A model generated the notes under the pieces. The model was given only the letters and a program-made list of their open reading frames with translations, was not told where the DNA came from and made no database searches. This document shows, one piece after another, positions 16,453-16,619 of a stretch of 16,619 nt of DNA. How positions within the stretch are numbered: the stretch's first letter is position 1; every line of letters begins with the position of its first letter. Source of the DNA: JACCVL01 sp038233135 (GTDB taxonomy: Bacteria > Actinomycetota > Actinomycetes > Propionibacteriales > Nocardioidaceae); contig JBBSMN010000043.1 in the NCBI GenBank assembly GCA_038233135.1, positions 1 to 16,619 on the forward strand, given 5' to 3'. The position numbers were made by a program, and so were the translations under genes.

Positions 16453-16619
16453 TGAACTCGCCGAGGTCGGACAGCAGGGCCGCCTTGGGCTTCGCGCCGA
16501 CGATGGACTTGACGACCTCGCCGCCGGAGTAGACGTTGATCGTCGGGATGCCGGTCACGCGGTACTGCGCCGGCGTCTGCGGGTTCTCGTCGACGTTCAT
16601 CTTCACGACCGTGATGTCG
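16442..16619 (-). CDS. trxA: Thioredoxin (partial, C-terminal part only)
   Basis: The 58 C-terminal residues of a thioredoxin, a small disulfide reductase kept reduced by TrxB. The segment reads VVKMNVDENPQTPAQYRV, then TGIPTINVY with the cis-proline that packs against the active site, then an amphipathic C-terminal helix ending LGEFINA. The catalytic WCGPC lies outside the window, so redox activity cannot be checked here. The reading enters from the right edge with one extra base. In other actinobacteria trxA, often with trxB, lies a few genes beyond parB, which agrees with this position. Confidence 0.94.
   Translation of the reverse strand, partial: DITVVKMNVDENPQTPAQYRVTGIPTINVYSGGEVVKSIVGAKPKAALLSDLGEFINA

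Overview
The window is the replication-origin neighbourhood of a high-GC actinobacterium. Every gene I could recognise is a chromosomal housekeeping gene, the order matches the conserved actinobacterial dnaA region, and many genes start with GTG. The gnd gene between dnaN and recF, and a Ddl-like ligase plus aminotransferase beyond parB, recall Streptomyces, Nocardioides and Micrococcales of the Intrasporangiaceae/Dermacoccaceae type. I cannot fix the genus from sequence alone.

Left arm (minus strand, transcribed away from the origin): dnaA (6585-8081), dnaN (5035-6177), gnd (4092-5015), recF (2922-4076), dciA/DUF721 (2390-2932) and gyrB (1-2111, 3' end cut off by about five codons). dnaN-gnd-recF-dciA are almost abutting and look like one operon. 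gyrB is separated by 278 bp and has its own strong Shine-Dalgarno.

Origin: DnaA boxes (TTGTCCACA type) lie in both intergenic regions that flank dnaA. The dnaA-dnaN gap (6178-6584) is the classical actinobacterial oriC position. The dnaA-rpmH gap (8082-8409) holds two perfect boxes and one 8/9 box, together with the rpmH promoter.

Right arm (plus strand): rpmH (8410-8547), rnpA (8551-8913), yidD (8910-9158), yidC (9151-10071), khpB/jag (10103-10630), rsmG (10603-11310), parA (11324-12355) and parB (12352-13350). Successive genes overlap or are separated by at most a few tens of bases. Two parS sites sit inside the 5' ends of rsmG and parA, where each is translated as V-S-R-E-T. ParB loads on such sites and ParA drives segregation of the new origin.

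Far right: a minus-strand aminotransferase and ddl-like pair (14397-15713 and 13375-14400, GTGA overlap) converges on parB. A plus-strand GNAT acetyltransferase (15811-16452) with an N-terminal CxxC diverges from it and overlaps tail-to-tail with a partial minus-strand trxA (16442-16619).

I see no mobile element, CRISPR array, tRNA, rRNA or defence system, and no undescribed system. The points worth a second look are the two-part distribution of DnaA boxes, a 12-bp tandem repeat joining khpB to rsmG that would give RsmG a hydrophobic leader, the coding parS sites, and the CxxC acetyltransferase next to thioredoxin.
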